NCBI GenBank assembly: GCA_013152575.1
Contig: JAADGB010000058.1
Location: 1-34,484 of the forward strand
Source of the DNA: Thermoproteota archaeon
GTDB lineage: Archaea; Thermoproteota; Thermoprotei_A; Sulfolobales; Acidilobaceae
DNA: 34,484 nucleotides
Direction: 5' to 3'
This document shows, piece by piece, positions 9,897 to 18,697 of the stretch (the stretch's first letter is position 1; each line of letters starts with the position of its first letter). The notes under the pieces are model-generated. The model ran no database searches. It was not told where the DNA came from and saw only the letters and a program-made list of their open reading frames with translations. Made by a program: the position numbers and the translations under genes.

Positions 9897-10002
9897 GCCG
9901 CCGTAGCTCAGCGGTAGAGCGCCGGCCTCGTAACGGTAAATCGTTGATCCGAGGTCGCGGGAGAGCCGGTGGTCGCGGGTTCGAATCCCGCCGGCGGCTC
10001 CA
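9897..10002 (+). tRNA. tRNA-Thr (anticodon CGT) with an intron in the anticodon loop, CCA encoded
   Basis: Acceptor GCCGCCG/CGGCGGC, D arm GCTC/GAGC, anticodon stem CCGGC/GCCGG, mature loop CTCGTA|A, T arm GCGGGTTCGAATCCCGC, 3' TCCA. Confidence 0.92.
9933..9963 (+). other. Predicted 31-nt archaeal tRNA intron (between positions 37 and 38)
   Basis: Central BHB helix CTCG/CGGG with 3-nt bulges TA|A and AG|A beside the anticodon stem; exact splice sites inferred by hand. Confidence 0.78.
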
Positions 10003-10075
10003 TACACCTAGATTCTACGATGTGCCCCAAGGTTTCTAGACGATCTCTTTTTAGATACTTTGACATAGTTAATCG

Positions 10076-10621
10076 TTGAAGGTGGAAGTTTTGGCGAGGA
10101 TCTATACTAGGACTGGAGATGGAGGAGAAACCTACTGTGCCGCTCTAGGGACTAGGGTCCCCAAGGATCATGCTTTGATAGAGTTCATGGGGACTCTTGA
10201 CGAGGCAAATAGTCTACTTGGCATTGCTGCGGCGAACTGTGAGGGCGAGGTTAAAAGGTCCCTGGAGGATTTACAGAGGCTACTCTTCCGGGTTGGATTC
10301 TCTCTGGGAGGGTTCGCTGATATAAGTGAGGCTGATGTTGAAAGCCTTGAGAAGATCGTTGATGAGTATATGGCTGGAGTCGAGTTGAAAGGATTCGTGA
10401 TCCCTGGGGGAGATATGTGCTCATCCTTCATCCACTTTGCTAGAACAGTTGTCCGGAGGGCTGAAAGAAGGCTGGTCTCAGCGCATAGGTCAGGGGTTAG
10501 TGTTAAGGCGGGAGAGGATAAGTTGAAGCTAGCAATTAAGGTGTTGAATAGGATGAGCGACGCGCTATACGCGATGGCTGTAGGAGTCCAAGCTAGGAAG
10601 GGTGAATTGAAGTACTTGTAG
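10076..10621 (+). CDS. PduO-type ATP:cob(I)alamin adenosyltransferase
   Basis: IYTRTGDGGETYCA, ELxGFVIPGG, ARTVVRRAERR, LNRMSDALYAMA; TTG start. Confidence 0.93.
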   Translation: MKVEVLARIYTRTGDGGETYCAALGTRVPKDHALIEFMGTLDEANSLLGIAAANCEGEVKRSLEDLQRLLFRVGFSLGGFADISEADVESLEKIVDEYMAGVELKGFVIPGGDMCSSFIHFARTVVRRAERRLVSAHRSGVSVKAGEDKLKLAIKVLNRMSDALYAMAVGVQARKGELKYL

Positions 10622-10636
10622 CGGGCCTCTAGGGGG

Positions 10637-10687
10637 ACGAGCCTCCCCATAGGGGCTTGTCAGGCGATGGCGTATTCTTCATCGGCC
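10637..10687 (+). other. Two tandem hairpins upstream of PCNA
   Basis: ACGAGCCTC-CCCATA-GGGGCTTGT (9 bp with G.U pairs), then GGC(G)GATG-loop-CATCG-GCC style stem with a bulge. Confidence 0.4.
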
Positions 10688-10761
10688 CATCAAGTAATTG
10701 GATACAGATAGCTAATCCTAATTAAGAATCACAGCCAACCACTATATGAGGGTGGAGTGTT

Positions 10762-11553
10762 TTGGCGCAAACCCTTGAATCAGAGATTGAGGGCGTAGTG
10801 GCAACGCTACGGTACCCTGATGCCAAGAGTCTCAGGGAGTTTATAGAAGCTCTATCAAAGATACTCGATGAAGCTAGATTCGATATCACTCAGGGTGGAG
10901 TCAAGGTTGCTGGCATGGATCCAGCTAAGGTTGCCTTTATCGAGGTATGGATGCCCCGGGAGTCCTTCCTAGAATACGACCTAGACGAGTCCCGCGAGTC
11001 GATATACATGGGTGTCAGGCTAGAATCTCTTGCAAGTGCCCTGAAGAAGGGGAAGAAAGGCGAGCCTGTGCTCTTCCGGGTCTCAGATGACAAGGTATAT
11101 GTCCAGGTTGATAGTGTGGTTGTAAAGAGATTCCTAATGCCCAATATCGAGGTGTTCATAGACCTGCCCGAGAACATTACACTGGAGCACGATGTAGAGG
11201 CTAGTGTCATAGCCGAGGTGCTCAAGAAGGCTGTAAAGGATGTTGAGATTGTTGGTAAGGAGGTCGAGTTCGAAGCAAATGATGGCAAACTAGTTATAAG
11301 GGCGAAGGGAGAGGCCAGGTCGAGAGTAGAGGCAGTACTACAAGAGGGTGTCTCAAGCGCATTATTATACCTGGAGATCAGGAAGCCCTCTGTCAGCGTA
11401 TACGATGTATCCTACATAAAGAACGTACTAAACCTAACGAAGATAGCAGAATCAGTTGAAATAAGGTTCTCCAGCGAGAGACCATTAGAGCTCGTATTCA
11501 AGAGCCCAGATGGGAGTAGGGTAAGGTATCTTCTAGCCCCATCAGTCGTCTAA
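10762..11553 (+). CDS. pcn: DNA polymerase sliding clamp (PCNA)
   Basis: 263 aa; KILDEARFDITQGGVKVAGMDPAKVAFIEVWM and C-terminal VRYLLAPSVV. Confidence 0.95.
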   Translation: MAQTLESEIEGVVATLRYPDAKSLREFIEALSKILDEARFDITQGGVKVAGMDPAKVAFIEVWMPRESFLEYDLDESRESIYMGVRLESLASALKKGKKGEPVLFRVSDDKVYVQVDSVVVKRFLMPNIEVFIDLPENITLEHDVEASVIAEVLKKAVKDVEIVGKEVEFEANDGKLVIRAKGEARSRVEAVLQEGVSSALLYLEIRKPSVSVYDVSYIKNVLNLTKIAESVEIRFSSERPLELVFKSPDGSRVRYLLAPSVV

Positions 11554-13167
11554 CCCAGCTGCCTCCCTCAACCTCTTTACAACGAAGTCCTTATTCAGCA
11601 GCGAGAGTAGGGGCGCGGCCCTAGGTCCTCGATCCTCTCCAACGAACACCCTGTAGAACTCTCTGTAGAACTCACGCCTCTCCTTACCTGTAAGGTTCTG
11701 CGTCGCTTGTATCATGGCCTCCTTAATGCTATCCTCTCTCCAGTCGGATAGACTCGCCAGCTTCTCGGCTAGTACGCTGAAAGTCTCCTTGTACTTTAGA
11801 TTCACGATAACATCTCTGCTCACTGACTCCACTATTCTTACCTTAAGGCCTGGCGGCGAGTACTTCTCCACCCATCTGCCAGCCTTTTCTAACAGGCCCT
11901 TCACCCAGCTTAGACTATAGTCATCGGGCTCCTCCGGCAGATGGCCCGTTCTCTTGAGCCTTGCCAACGCCTCTTCCACTCTATCCATTGGAATCAGTTG
12001 TGCTAGTATTGCGGCATGCGTGTAGGGTACCTGTGCAGGGAGCCTTAGAGGCATCTTACCGGGATGGCTCAACTCGTACGTTCTCTTTAGGTAATCACCG
12101 TCCTCAGCCTCCTCTACACCGAAGTAGACCCTCTCTGCCTTGTAGTATTGCTCGTAGTATTGCGGCAGTTGCAGAGGATCGATAACTATCTTCTTCCTAG
12201 GATGAGTGTAGAAGTATAGGAATCTCAGTATTTGTGGGTGGGCGATTTCAAGCCACTCTCTCGGAGTAATGCCTACAAAACCACTGCTTGACATATCAGA
12301 CTCTCTACCTGAGACCCTGTATCCAACCCACTCATACCACTCTCCTAGTGGGGGATCGTAGTCGAAGACCTTGACCGATAGCTCGACACAGCTATCCCTG
12401 CTACCTCCAGGCGTCGCGTGATCCTTCCCGTAGGGTTCAAAGTCTACGGAGAGAACCTTCCAGACACCTGCCCACTCGATCCTCCAGTTCAGCTTTACAT
12501 CTGTTATATCAGCTATACCACGATGGCCGCAGTGCTTACACACGTATTCTACCTTGCCGTCCTCGGTAACCCTAACTGCCTTCGTCTTATCTATCCTTCC
12601 ACAATTGCTACACCTTGGCTCTACGGGGATCCAGTCCTCAGGGTATGGCTTCCTTCCCCTGTACTTGTTGACTATCTCGCGGATCTCCTCCTTCTTCGGT
12701 AGAACCTCTTGCAATATGAAGTCCTTGAAGGGACCCTTATAGAGCTCCTCGGTAGTCACGACCTCTACTCTCCCATCGGTGTACTCCTTTATGAATGGTC
12801 CGAAGTCGCTCCAAAAATGATCGATCCAGCTCTTATGGCACCCCTTGGGGTCTGGCACATCCTTGAGCGGCCATCCAGCATACTTCTTCGCTTCGTTGGG
12901 ATCGTCGAACTGCTTCCTCTGACTCTCCTTACCCTTCCAAGGATCAACCGTGTAGAGGGTGAGAAGCTGTCTCACCTTGTATCCACGCTTCTCTAGCTCC
13001 CTTCTAACAGCCTCTCCCAGCAGAATCTCTCCTCTCAACCTACCTATGTGTTGGAGGCCCGATACGCTTAGTCCACCATTAATAGTGATAACACCCTTCT
13101 CCCTATACCTTTCTCTCAGCCTCTCCTCCAGCGAATCCACTAGCTGGTCCAACCAGTGCTTCTCCAC
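11542..13167 (-). CDS. lysS: Class I lysyl-tRNA synthetase
   Basis: NGGLSVSGLQHIGRLRGEIL (class I HIGH-like motif), zinc motif CSNCGR...CKHCG, DHATPGGSRD, MSSSGFVGITP (KMSKS-like region). Confidence 0.95.
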   Translation of the reverse strand: MEKHWLDQLVDSLEERLRERYREKGVITINGGLSVSGLQHIGRLRGEILLGEAVRRELEKRGYKVRQLLTLYTVDPWKGKESQRKQFDDPNEAKKYAGWPLKDVPDPKGCHKSWIDHFWSDFGPFIKEYTDGRVEVVTTEELYKGPFKDFILQEVLPKKEEIREIVNKYRGRKPYPEDWIPVEPRCSNCGRIDKTKAVRVTEDGKVEYVCKHCGHRGIADITDVKLNWRIEWAGVWKVLSVDFEPYGKDHATPGGSRDSCVELSVKVFDYDPPLGEWYEWVGYRVSGRESDMSSSGFVGITPREWLEIAHPQILRFLYFYTHPRKKIVIDPLQLPQYYEQYYKAERVYFGVEEAEDGDYLKRTYELSHPGKMPLRLPAQVPYTHAAILAQLIPMDRVEEALARLKRTGHLPEEPDDYSLSWVKGLLEKAGRWVEKYSPPGLKVRIVESVSRDVIVNLKYKETFSVLAEKLASLSDWREDSIKEAMIQATQNLTGKERREFYREFYRVFVGEDRGPRAAPLLSLLNKDFVVKRLREAAGLDD

Positions 13168-13233
13168 CCATTACACCTAGTAAGGAAACGATACACTAGC
13201 CTAATTTTGTTCTTTGCAATAGCCTACCCGGCT

Positions 13234-13261
13234 CCACTCTATAAATCAGGTTATAGAGTGG
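13234..13261. promoter_or_regulatory. Perfect 11-bp inverted repeat CCACTCTATAA-atcagg-TTATAGAGTGG between divergent lysS and trpB2
   Basis: Read directly; arms are exact reverse complements with a 6-nt spacer; AT cores resemble TATA boxes in both directions. Confidence 0.75.
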
Positions 13262-13331
13262 CCATATAGTGGAAAGACTTATTAGTTGAAAACGCATTGA
13301 TTGATGAGCCAGAGGTGATGAGAATGCGCCA

Positions 13332-14687
13332 ATGGATTTAGCCCGTTTGAGGGCTCCCCAGGACTCCTCCATGATCCCCTCCTCCTGGTATAATATCGTC
13401 CCAGACCTCCCCGAAGAGCTTCCTCCAATGCTCCGACCCGACGGCGAGCCAGTCAAACCATCAGACCTCGAGCCAATATTCCCATCAAAGCTAATAGAAC
13501 AAGAATTCTCACGGAGCAGATTCATCGAAATCCCCAGAGAGTTAAGGGAGCTATATGCTAGGCTTGGAAGACCAACACCCCTACTACGTGCAAGACGGCT
13601 AGAGGAACTACTCGGAACGCCCGCACAGATCTACTACAAGTACGAGGGTGTAATGCCCACTGGTAGCCACAAGATCAATACAGCCGCTGCACAGGCCTAC
13701 TACAACAAGCTGGAAGGAGTGCGCAGACTTACAACGGAGACAGGGGCTGGCCAATGGGGTAGCGCCCTAGCACTAGGCGGAGCATTATTCGGCTTGAAGG
13801 TCAGGGTCTACATGGTAAAGATCAGCTACATGCAGAAACCATACAGGAAGATAATGATGCAAGTATACGGTGCAGAGGTTATCCCAAGCCCAAGCAACTA
13901 CACAGAATACGGTAGAAGACTCCTAAGCACGGATCCAGAAAACCCGGGAAGCCTTGGAATCGCGATAAGCGAAGCTATAGAAGACGCTGTCAAGAACGAT
14001 GATACAAAATATAGTCTCGGCAGCGTGTTAAACCACGTACTCCTACACCAGACAATCATAGGGCTAGAGGCAAGGAAGCAAATGGAGGAGCTAGGAGTAT
14101 ACCCAGATATAGTCATAGGCTCAGTAGGAGGGGGCAGCAACTTCGCAGGATTAAGCTACCCCTTCATGAAAGACAGACTACAGGGGAGATCTGAGACAAG
14201 CTTCATCGCAGTGGAACCTACGGCCGCTCCCACGATGACCAAGGGTATTCTAGGCTACGACTATGGAGACTCGGCTGAAATGACGCCCCTCATCTACATG
14301 TACACACTAGGCCACAAGTTCGTTCCACCACCAATACACGCCGGAGGCCTAAGATACCATGGAGTAGCACCAACGATAGCAATACTCGTAAAAACAGGAT
14401 ACATAGAGCCAAGAGCCTACGGTCAAAACGAAATCTTCAACGCAGCACTCCTATTTGCAAAAGCCGAAGGCATAATCCCCGCTCCAGAAAGCGCCCACGC
14501 CGTAAAGGCCGCTATAGATGAGGCACTGAAAGCCAAGGAGCAAGGCAAGGAGAAAATCATACTGTTCAACCTTAGCGGACACGGCCTCCTAGACCTACAA
14601 GGCTACAATGATTACCTCGAAGGGAAGCTTACTGACGCCTACATCGACGGGCCAAGAATAGAAGACCTACCCTTCACCAAGAAATAG
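13332..14687 (+). CDS. trpB2: TrpB2-type tryptophan synthase beta chain-like PLP enzyme
   Basis: [73 protein letters not shown]-terminal extension typical of TrpB2. Confidence 0.95.
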   Translation: MDLARLRAPQDSSMIPSSWYNIVPDLPEELPPMLRPDGEPVKPSDLEPIFPSKLIEQEFSRSRFIEIPRELRELYARLGRPTPLLRARRLEELLGTPAQIYYKYEGVMPTGSHKINTAAAQAYYNKLEGVRRLTTETGAGQWGSALALGGALFGLKVRVYMVKISYMQKPYRKIMMQVYGAEVIPSPSNYTEYGRRLLSTDPENPGSLGIAISEAIEDAVKNDDTKYSLGSVLNHVLLHQTIIGLEARKQMEELGVYPDIVIGSVGGGSNFAGLSYPFMKDRLQGRSETSFIAVEPTAAPTMTKGILGYDYGDSAEMTPLIYMYTLGHKFVPPPIHAGGLRYHGVAPTIAILVKTGYIEPRAYGQNEIFNAALLFAKAEGIIPAPESAHAVKAAIDEALKAKEQGKEKIILFNLSGHGLLDLQGYNDYLEGKLTDAYIDGPRIEDLPFTKK

Positions 14688-14723
14688 CCAGAACCGTAGG
14701 AACCCCCGCGGAGGAATACAGCA

Positions 14724-15209
14724 TTGAGGCCCAGGCTCGAACTACTAGAGCTATCAGCACTAATACCACACGAAGAAGTGATGCCCCTAAGACTCCAAGA
14801 AATTCAAACGAGGATAATGCAAGACAAGTTTCTACTCAAGCCAATAATAGTCGACGAGAAAACCCTGGTAGTAGTAGACGGTCATCATAGACTTACAGCT
14901 CTAAAGAGGATTGGTGCACGCAGAGCACCAGTATTGTTTATTGACTATACTCGGGATATAGACAGGTTACACGTAATGGTGCCTCCGAAAAACATCGCCA
15001 GATATCAAAGCTCCATAGATGAACTAATAGCATCGATAACCAGTAGAAGAACTATGGTAAATATGGAATCTAGGGTAAGAATCGAGGTACGGGAAAGAGG
15101 ATTCCTACTCGAGCATCTAGGCAGAAGCCTCCTGCCACCAAAGACCACAATACATTACACGTGGGCGAAGAACTACTATTCTCTAGTTCCCTTATCCCTT
15201 CTTTACTAG
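14724..15209 (+). CDS. ParB-fold protein, probable free L-serine kinase (SerK-like)
   Basis: LIPHEEVMPLRLQEIQTRI...LLKPIIVDEKTLVVVDGHHRLTALKRIGARRAPVLFIDY; DGHHR motif as in SerK/ParB family; GGAGG upstream of TTG. Confidence 0.8.
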   Translation: MRPRLELLELSALIPHEEVMPLRLQEIQTRIMQDKFLLKPIIVDEKTLVVVDGHHRLTALKRIGARRAPVLFIDYTRDIDRLHVMVPPKNIARYQSSIDELIASITSRRTMVNMESRVRIEVRERGFLLEHLGRSLLPPKTTIHYTWAKNYYSLVPLSLLY

Positions 15210-15291
15210 TACCTAACACTATAGGGGATGTGATAATTATAGTAGCCCTAATGCATTTCATTAATTCCAGGTACAAGAGACTAGGCAAGCT

Positions 15292-16167
15292 ATGGAGGAT
15301 AATGGTTTGGTGGCGCGGCTTAAGGCCTGTGCTAGGCTGATGAGGATAGTCAACAGCTTGATGGTTGGATTCGCCGTACTTGTGGGTATCACGATAGTAG
15401 TTGGTAGGGATATCGTTAACTTACCATTAACCACGCTAGCATTAGCCTATGTGACGGGGTTCACCATATCCGCCTCATCAATGGTATTGAACGATATAGT
15501 GGATATTGATATTGATAGGATTAACGCGCCGGACAGGCCTCTAGTGTCTGGAGCCATATCCTTGAAGACAGCATACGTCTGCTATGCTATACTCTCCCTC
15601 CTAGGCGTTCTAGCCTCACTATTGATCGGCTGGGAGGCCTTCGCAGTAGCCGTTGCTGGATGGCTTGTGGGAAGCCTATATGATGTATGGGGTAAGAGGA
15701 GCGGCTTCCCCGGTAATGTAATGGTAGCCTTCTCGACATCGCTACCATTCCCTTACGCGATGGCCGTGGTTGAGGTCTGGAGGGAGTCTACCATAATCTT
15801 CTGGGCGATGGTTTTCCTAACCGTTCTCGGCAGGGAGATCGTTAAGGATATTGCTGACGTTGAGGGTGACAGACACGTTAACGCGAGGACTCTACCGATC
15901 GTTATCGGGGAGGGACCCTCAGCCGTTATCGCAGCGACACTATATGTGGTTGCTGTCGCCCTAAGCCCGATACCAGTGATCATAGGGGGAGTCGAACCGG
16001 TATCCTACGGAGTTTTCATCGCCGTGGTGGATTTCATCCTCCTATATGAGTCTATTAGGATAGTCAAGGACCATAGCAGGGCTACTGCATTAAGACATAA
16101 GAGAAATGTGTTAATAGCAATGCTTCTAGGGTTAGTCGGGTTCATGTTAGGGACCCTGCTGGGGTAA
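15292..16167 (+). CDS. UbiA-superfamily prenyltransferase, probable (S)-2,3-di-O-geranylgeranylglyceryl phosphate synthase
   Basis: MVLNDIVDIDIDRINAPDRPLVSGAIS and EIVKDIADVEGDRHVNARTLPIVIG Asp-rich motifs; multiple TM segments. Confidence 0.9.
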   Translation: MEDNGLVARLKACARLMRIVNSLMVGFAVLVGITIVVGRDIVNLPLTTLALAYVTGFTISASSMVLNDIVDIDIDRINAPDRPLVSGAISLKTAYVCYAILSLLGVLASLLIGWEAFAVAVAGWLVGSLYDVWGKRSGFPGNVMVAFSTSLPFPYAMAVVEVWRESTIIFWAMVFLTVLGREIVKDIADVEGDRHVNARTLPIVIGEGPSAVIAATLYVVAVALSPIPVIIGGVEPVSYGVFIAVVDFILLYESIRIVKDHSRATALRHKRNVLIAMLLGLVGFMLGTLLG

Positions 16168-16865
16168 TGGTCTTGGAGTTAATAGCAGAGCTGAACCCTC
16201 CGAGGGACCCTGTTAAGCTGTTGGAGATAGCAGAGCGTTTCTCCGAGGTGTTCGACTGGATCGACATTCCGGACGCCCCGCTCGGCAAGCCAAACTACAA
16301 CTCGCCCGTAATCGCCGCCTACCTAGTTAGCCGGGGCTTCAGTGTGATAGCCCATCTCAGGGTTTCCGACGTTAACACAATAGCCCTCAAGACGATAACA
16401 AAGACCTTAGGGTCCCTGGGAGTCCCACGCATAGTATACTTGAGGGGGGACCCGCCTCAGCAGGGTAGTAGTGTTGAAGACTTCACCCCGGAAGATGCAG
16501 TCTACTATGCGAGGAGCAGGCCTGAAGCCCCGGAGCCAGGCCTCCTGCTGAGTCTCAGGAAGGGAATTGAAGCCATAAGGAACCGGCTGGATGTGCCTGC
16601 TGGATTCTATTTTGTACTAAACTATGACTGGGAGAAAGGATCAAACATAGAGCTACTCAAGACCGTGTCAGCACTTGCAAGGAGTATGGACAAGAAGTTG
16701 TATGCATATCTGATAATACCAGAAGAGATCTGTAGCCAGCCCGTTAGAGTTAGCTCTCTGATAAGCCAGGTTACCGGACTCGTAGATGGCATCGTGTTCT
16801 CAGCTCCCCACAGCGTTGACTGTATCACAGAGTGTGGGAGGATAGCGAGGGATTCACTAAGTTGA
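16167..16865 (+). CDS. MetF/methylenetetrahydrofolate reductase-like TIM-barrel protein (short, 232 aa)
   Basis: LELIAELNPPRDP, VIAHLRVSDVNTIALKTITKTLGSLGVPRIVYLRGDPP pattern of the MTHFR family. Confidence 0.75.
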   Translation: MVLELIAELNPPRDPVKLLEIAERFSEVFDWIDIPDAPLGKPNYNSPVIAAYLVSRGFSVIAHLRVSDVNTIALKTITKTLGSLGVPRIVYLRGDPPQQGSSVEDFTPEDAVYYARSRPEAPEPGLLLSLRKGIEAIRNRLDVPAGFYFVLNYDWEKGSNIELLKTVSALARSMDKKLYAYLIIPEEICSQPVRVSSLISQVTGLVDGIVFSAPHSVDCITECGRIARDSLS

Positions 16866-18010
16866 GGATAGCCGTTGTAGGAGCCGGCTTCTCCGGGCTG
16901 GTGTTCGCCTATAAACTAGCCTCTAAGGGGTACGATGTGGATGTGTATGAAGAGCATAAGCGCGTAGGGTTTCCTCCCCACTGTACAGGCCTCGTATCCA
17001 TGGATACGGTAGAACTAATCGGGGGGCCAGCAAAGGAAAACATACTTGGAACCTATAATGGGGTAGTCCTAGACGTTGAAGGAACTAGGTGTACAATAGA
17101 CACTGTCAATAGAGTGGTAAAGCTAAACCGGGAAGGCCTCGAGGAAGCACTACTCGAGGAGGCAGAGGCGAACGGTGCAAGCATACACCTTGGAGTGCGG
17201 GTCTCGAGGATAGATAGCCAGGGCCTGGTTGAGGCTGGCAATGATAGGGGGATCTATGATCTAGTCATACTAGCCGAAGGTATCCACGGTAACCTTCGAG
17301 GTCAGATAGGACTAGATCACCGATTGACAACTACGTATGGCCTAAACGCGGAGATCTCCGGCCAGGACCAATCCCTGCTAGGCGATTATATCTTGATAGG
17401 TTTTGAAAGGACCCTGGAAGGGTTTTCCTGGAGATTCGGGTTCCTCGATAGGATCCTAGTAGGTGCATTATCTAAGAGGGCTAGAGAGGTAAAGGAGAAG
17501 GTAGCTAGTATGGTTAACGGTGGTAGACCCCGTAGATTATATGGTGGAATAGTTATCCATGGACCGCCGTTAAGGAGGCTTAGGCTGGGTAAAGTTGTGT
17601 TAGTTGGCGATGCTGCTGGTTTGAATAAGCCTCTGACGGGCGGCGGCTTGTATCCCAATGCCTGGTTATCCGTTAAGTTATCTGAGATCGACTTGGCGGC
17701 TGGCGATTTCTATGAGGTCGATCGTGTGGCTGGCATGCTTGTTGGGAAGCTGCTTAGGCAGTATAGGATTGCTAGGGCATACTATGGGGATACGGCTAGC
17801 GGGGTAGTATTGTTGAGGAGTGCTGTTGAGGCTGGGTTGTGTGATGTGTTGAGTGGGAGGATAGATTATGATGGTCATGAGAGGATGATATCCCTAGTTT
17901 TATCTAGTCCTGCGAGGGGTTTGAGGATTCTATTCTCTACGCTGAGTCATTCTAGGAGGGAATTCTATAAATTTGTATTAGATTTTATAGGAATAAAACG
18001 TGGTGGTTAA
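16862..18010 (+). CDS. FAD-dependent geranylgeranyl reductase family protein
   Basis: LRIAVVGAGFSGLVFAYKLASKGYDVDVYEEHKRVGFPPHCTG (Rossmann FAD motif), VVLVGDAAGLNKPLTGGGLYPNAW; start re-assigned to TTG 16862 (TTGA overlap with upstream stop). Confidence 0.85.
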   Translation: MRIAVVGAGFSGLVFAYKLASKGYDVDVYEEHKRVGFPPHCTGLVSMDTVELIGGPAKENILGTYNGVVLDVEGTRCTIDTVNRVVKLNREGLEEALLEEAEANGASIHLGVRVSRIDSQGLVEAGNDRGIYDLVILAEGIHGNLRGQIGLDHRLTTTYGLNAEISGQDQSLLGDYILIGFERTLEGFSWRFGFLDRILVGALSKRAREVKEKVASMVNGGRPRRLYGGIVIHGPPLRRLRLGKVVLVGDAAGLNKPLTGGGLYPNAWLSVKLSEIDLAAGDFYEVDRVAGMLVGKLLRQYRIARAYYGDTASGVVLLRSAVEAGLCDVLSGRIDYDGHERMISLVLSSPARGLRILFSTLSHSRREFYKFVLDFIGIKRGG

Positions 18011-18063
18011 CACAGACTAGCGTCGTACATGCTGATGTTTATCGCGTCTGGATTCCCTCCCGG

Positions 18064-18399
18064 CTACTCTATTATGGTTATGTTCTCCTCTGGGAAGCCC
18101 ATCTCGACTAGTATCTTCTTAACGCGGTGCCTGTGGTCTCCCTGTAGCTCTATTCTTCCGTTCTTGGCAGTACCGCCTGTTGCGAGCCTGCTCTTGAGCG
18201 TGCTTGCAAGCTTCCTTAGATCGAATTCTTTCTCGTTTATTCCTTCTATAATGGTTACTTCCCTGCCGAACCTCCTTCTCTCGACTCTGATCTTTATTAT
18301 CTGCTCTTCCGCAGAAAGCTGTTCACATATCTCAGGGGGAAGTCCGCCACACATCGAGAGATCGCTCATGGCCTTTGCTACCCACCTTTTCCTTTGCAA
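18064..18399 (-). CDS. Translation initiation factor aIF1 (SUI1 family)
   Basis: [21 protein letters not shown]...[34 protein letters not shown]; likely starts at internal [11 protein letters not shown]. Confidence 0.93.
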   Translation of the reverse strand: MQRKRWVAKAMSDLSMCGGLPPEICEQLSAEEQIIKIRVERRRFGREVTIIEGINEKEFDLRKLASTLKSRLATGGTAKNGRIELQGDHRHRVKKILVEMGFPEENITIIE

Positions 18400-18451
18400 T
18401 CCTCTTTATAGTCGCTAAGGGATATAAGCCTTCACCCTCCCCACCGACTCT

Positions 18452-18697
18452 TTGGACGGGTGCTGGATAGTGGCTGAGGGTTACGGTTACGAGTGGGAAG
18501 GAGAGTTTTCATCGCTACCCTACGGTATCAAGGACAGGCCTGTACACTACATGTGTGTACGCTGTGGAACGATAATGTCAAGGGAGGAACTCATGCAGTT
18601 CCACGATATGATGTGCAAGAACTGTGGTGGCAGGATATTCGTAAAGCTCAGGGCTCCGCCCGAGACTCTAAAGAGAAGGAGGATATATGCGGTCTAA
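18452..18697 (+). CDS. rpoP: DNA-directed RNA polymerase subunit P (Rpb12-like), with N-terminal extension or downstream true start
   Basis: VHYMCVRCGTIMSREELMQFHDMMCKNCGGRIFVKLRAPPETLKRRRIYAV: two CxxC zinc motifs plus GGRI. Confidence 0.82.
   Translation: MDGCWIVAEGYGYEWEGEFSSLPYGIKDRPVHYMCVRCGTIMSREELMQFHDMMCKNCGGRIFVKLRAPPETLKRRRIYAV

Noticed and set aside
13298-13323. Two TGATGAG copies before trpB2 as a C/D box sRNA
   Set aside because: The copies resemble C/C' boxes but no properly spaced CTGA D/D' boxes were found, and the spacing is too short for guide regions.
15210-15291. Nested GTACCT/AGGTAC and TAGGG/CCCTA inverted repeats between serK-like and ubiA-like genes
   Set aside because: Short arms with long spacing; expected by chance at this length without covariance support.
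18011-18063. TGATGT/CTGG elements as a C/D box RNA between the GGR-like gene and aIF1
   Set aside because: Boxes deviate from consensus and the gap is only about 50 nt between two 3' ends.
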